64,000 bases of DNA from Dermatophagoides farinae. Lineage: Eukaryota; Arthropoda; Arachnida; Sarcoptiformes; Pyroglyphidae. Where the stretch lies: positions 1,979,001-2,043,000 of the forward strand of contig NC_134685.1 in the NCBI RefSeq assembly GCF_024713945.1, written 5' to 3'. The translations under genes and the position numbers were made by a program. Below the pieces are notes generated by a model. The model had not been told where the DNA came from, searched no databases, and saw only the letters and a list, made by a program, of their open reading frames with translations. This document shows, in pieces, positions 61,594 to 64,000 of the stretch (positions within the stretch are counted from its first letter, which is position 1; each line of letters begins with the position of its first letter).

Positions 61594-62829
61594 TCAATCA
61601 AAACGATAACTAATCGAATCCAATCGTACACTGCCATTAATTTCAAGTGTATCAATTGTTTTTGGATCATGACGATGATTATATTCAAAACATGATTGTC
61701 CATTGATTATAATCGATACGGATTCCAAACGATTTTTGATACAAATTTCAAACATTGATCCAATTGTGAATGGAAATGATCCTTCCATGTTGGTTTCTTC
61801 TTGACCCCATTCACCATTTATCAATGAATTACGAACAATTTTCGATTGATCAACACGTATACTAATATGGATTGGTATATTCTGTTTTTTCATTTCACAA
61901 TCACCACCGGTATGTGCCAAATTGATAACAAAATATTTATTAAATGGATCCATTATCATTCCATTGATATAGATGTCACAAGGTTTTTCTAGATTTGTAT
62001 TATGCTCAAAAAATGGTATCGATAATGCAACATTGGTTGTGGTGGTGGTTACCATTACATCACGAGTTTTACGTACAATATTATTATCATCATCAGATGG
62101 TTTTATTGCATCAGATGATGATAATGATTGTGATGGCTCAATACCTGGTTCACGAAATTCAATCAATTCAACTGTTAGATTAGGTCCTTCAACATGTATT
62201 CTACCTGTATCACAAAAAAAAATAAGAATTGAATAGATTATTTGAATGATTGAAAATTCAACTTACCAATATCACTGATTGGAAATCGATGTTTGAATTG
62301 ATAATGTGGTTGTTCACCACCATCAACATAGATACGAAATCGATCTTCTTCAGTCAATATCATTATACAGAATGATTGTTCCGGTTGAAATGGAAACACT
62401 GTACTACGTTCATCTTGATCCCATTTACCTTGATGAAATGAATTCATTACTATATAGCTTGATCCATCCAATGCTTCACCGAAACGTGCATTAAAATGTA
62501 ATGCAACAATTCGTTTATTAGGATCATAAAGACTTGTTTTACCATCATCATTACTACGACAATGTTGACAATTACTAGCATAAAGATCGATTCGAAATCT
62601 AAAAAAAAAATTATCATCAGTTAATTAAATTGAATTACAATTTTGTTGATTCATCTCACCTTCCTTGATTACTTGGACAAGTTGCATACACAGTGATCAA
62701 TGATCCTGGTCGTAAATGTCCACCATTTGGCACGGGACAACAAGCCGGTAATGTTGGCTGTGGTACATCCGATACTAATCGTGTACGATCGATTATTTCG
62801 ACTAATTTTAAATTATCCAATAATGCCAT
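61594..62829 (-). CDS. Tandem-repeat galectin (two carbohydrate-recognition domains)
   Basis: A beta-galactoside-binding lectin, usually cytosolic and exported without a signal peptide. Exons 62829-62660, 62598-62267 and 62204-61594 (GT-AG, phases 2 and 1) give 370 aa. CRD1 (about 35-165) starts GGHLRPGSLITVYATCP and carries the sugar-binding set HFNARF, VMNSF, GKWDQDERS and FPFQPEQSF, close to the canonical H-N-R, N, W-E-R pattern. CRD2 (about 168-370) starts GRIHVEGPNLTVEL and is interrupted by a Ser/Asp/Thr-rich stretch of about 40 residues, then continues INLAHTGGD, HISIRVD, VRNSLINGEWGQEETN and FPFTIGSMFEI. In CRD2 the Asn of HFNPR and the last Arg of WGxEER are replaced, so its sugar binding is probably weaker or different. 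There is no signal peptide, as usual for galectins. The start is the first ATG in the exon. Highly plausible role in innate recognition or gut biology; the ligand is not known. Confidence 0.9.
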
Positions 62830-64000
62830 TATATCGATTGATTGACGACGAATGAAATTTGATGACGAACAATTCTAACAACTATTCTGTCATTATAATT
62901 CTTTTTCTCCTTCATTGCATTCACTCACAACATTCTTTAGCCTCATTTATTTAGTTTTTATTTTGCCAAATTATTATTGTTGTCGTTGCCAAATAATGCC
63001 AGCAATAAAGATGCCAGTGTAGAGAGAGTCAGAGAAAAAAAATGAATATGAGACACACCCTTTGAGTTTCATTGGGTTTTATTTATATATATATGACAAT
63101 TAACAGGTTAAATTTAGTGACAGCAGAAATCATCATCATCATCATCATCATAAGGTTTATTTTTAAATTCCAAAAAAAAATAAAATTTCATCATAAATGA
63201 CATAAAATCATCAACAATCAAGGCAATGGTGAAATACACGATCAATAGATGGCGACATTATTTGTATATTTGTTTTATAATAAAAAAAAAATAAAAAATA
63301 AAATCAGATACTACCAATTGTAAACAGTCGTTACTCTGATTACAAATGGCTTGGGTTGTTTGAATTCACAATTATGAAAAATTCATAAACCCAATCAAGA
63401 TCATCATTTGGTGTCGTTAGTTTTTAAACCTAACTGAAACAACAAAGTCAATCCATTGCTAACCACGATAATAAGATATTTTGATTCAAATGATAATATT
63501 ACAGTTTTATTTATTGAAAAATGAATCCATCACCAGCAACATACCACACACACACAATGGACACGACATGTAAATCATGACACGAAACACACAGGACACA
63601 CATACACACACTTGTTGATTAACCTTTGATTTGTTTCAAACCAATAAAGTTCTTCTTCTTCTATAGCTAACATTACCATGATAATAAATTATATTTCAAA
63701 ATATGCTGTATTTACAATAAACTTGCATTTTCTACGACAAAAAAAAACCAATAAATATAAAATTTTATATACAGAAAAAAATTAATCAAATGATGCACTC
63801 AAAAATTCTATTCGATATTTACTGTTATTTATGAATTGATCCATATATATTATATCATCATCATTTGAAAAATGATGAAAAAATTGAATTTCAAAATTTT
63901 CATTCAAACATTATTTCACAAACTACTACTGGATGGCAGTATTTTTGGAAATATATACATAAATAATAGTGGTATAAATGAAAGTTATTATGATGATTGT
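62830..64000. other. 5' flank of galectin gene and intergenic DNA
   Basis: AT-rich with CAT and CA repeats (for example about 63129-63150 and 63545-63610). No coding exon or RNA gene recognised. Confidence 0.55.

Noticed and set aside
1-64000. tRNA, rRNA or other structured RNA genes
   Set aside because: No convincing A/B-box pair or conserved rRNA sequence noticed by eye; a covariance-model scan would be needed to exclude them.

Overview
The window looks like nuclear DNA from a small, AT-rich arthropod genome. Genes have few, short introns (about 53-70 bp). Intergenic and intronic DNA is packed with CA/TG, CAT/ATG and CAA/TTG microsatellites and A/T runs. The gene content is animal: Discs large, a DPY19 C-mannosyltransferase, a two-domain galectin, a sushi-domain protein and ABCG-type transporters. 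This style fits an astigmatid mite such as a house-dust mite. That assignment is inference from gene style, not from a marker gene.

Layout. (1) 1-12.9 kb is mostly microsatellite-rich non-coding DNA with a two-exon, 3'-incomplete sushi-domain gene on the minus strand (6.87-7.72 kb). (2) 12.96-19.84 kb, minus, is a complete four-exon DPY19-like gene with a 3-kb first intron. (3) 23.47-27.45 kb, plus, is a discs-large (dlg1) gene with L27, three PDZ, SH3 and GK domains in two exons. (4) 29.6-60.6 kb is a dynamic cluster of four copies (A-D) of a full-size, (NBD-TMD)x2 ABCG-like transporter. Copy A (minus) is intact at 1,327 aa. Copies B, C and D (plus) each carry frame-breaking changes, and D also has an internal tandem duplication of about 1.15 kb. 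Copy A and copy C, with their upstream flanks, form a large inverted duplication. Between them lie a pair of C2H2 zinc-finger genes (one interrupted by a piggyBac-type MITE), non-LTR retrotransposon relics, a 2.2-kb hAT-type element full of minisatellites, and a single-pass membrane protein gene whose 3' end was carried along in the inverted duplication. (5) 60.6-62.8 kb, minus, holds a secreted GH24 (phage/fungal-type) lysozyme of likely horizontal origin and a tandem-repeat galectin.

The housekeeping genes (DPY19, dlg1, galectin) are ordinary. The noteworthy material is the ABCG cluster: full-size architecture that is unusual for animal ABCG proteins, an intron at the same place in both halves, near-identical GC-richer NBD blocks beside diverged membrane domains, a conserved TATA element and upstream ORF, and copies in several stages of decay. 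The GH24 lysozyme and the TTAA-flanked MITE with its original reading frame still recoverable are the next most interesting points. All splice sites were placed by eye; exon ends could be off by a base or two.
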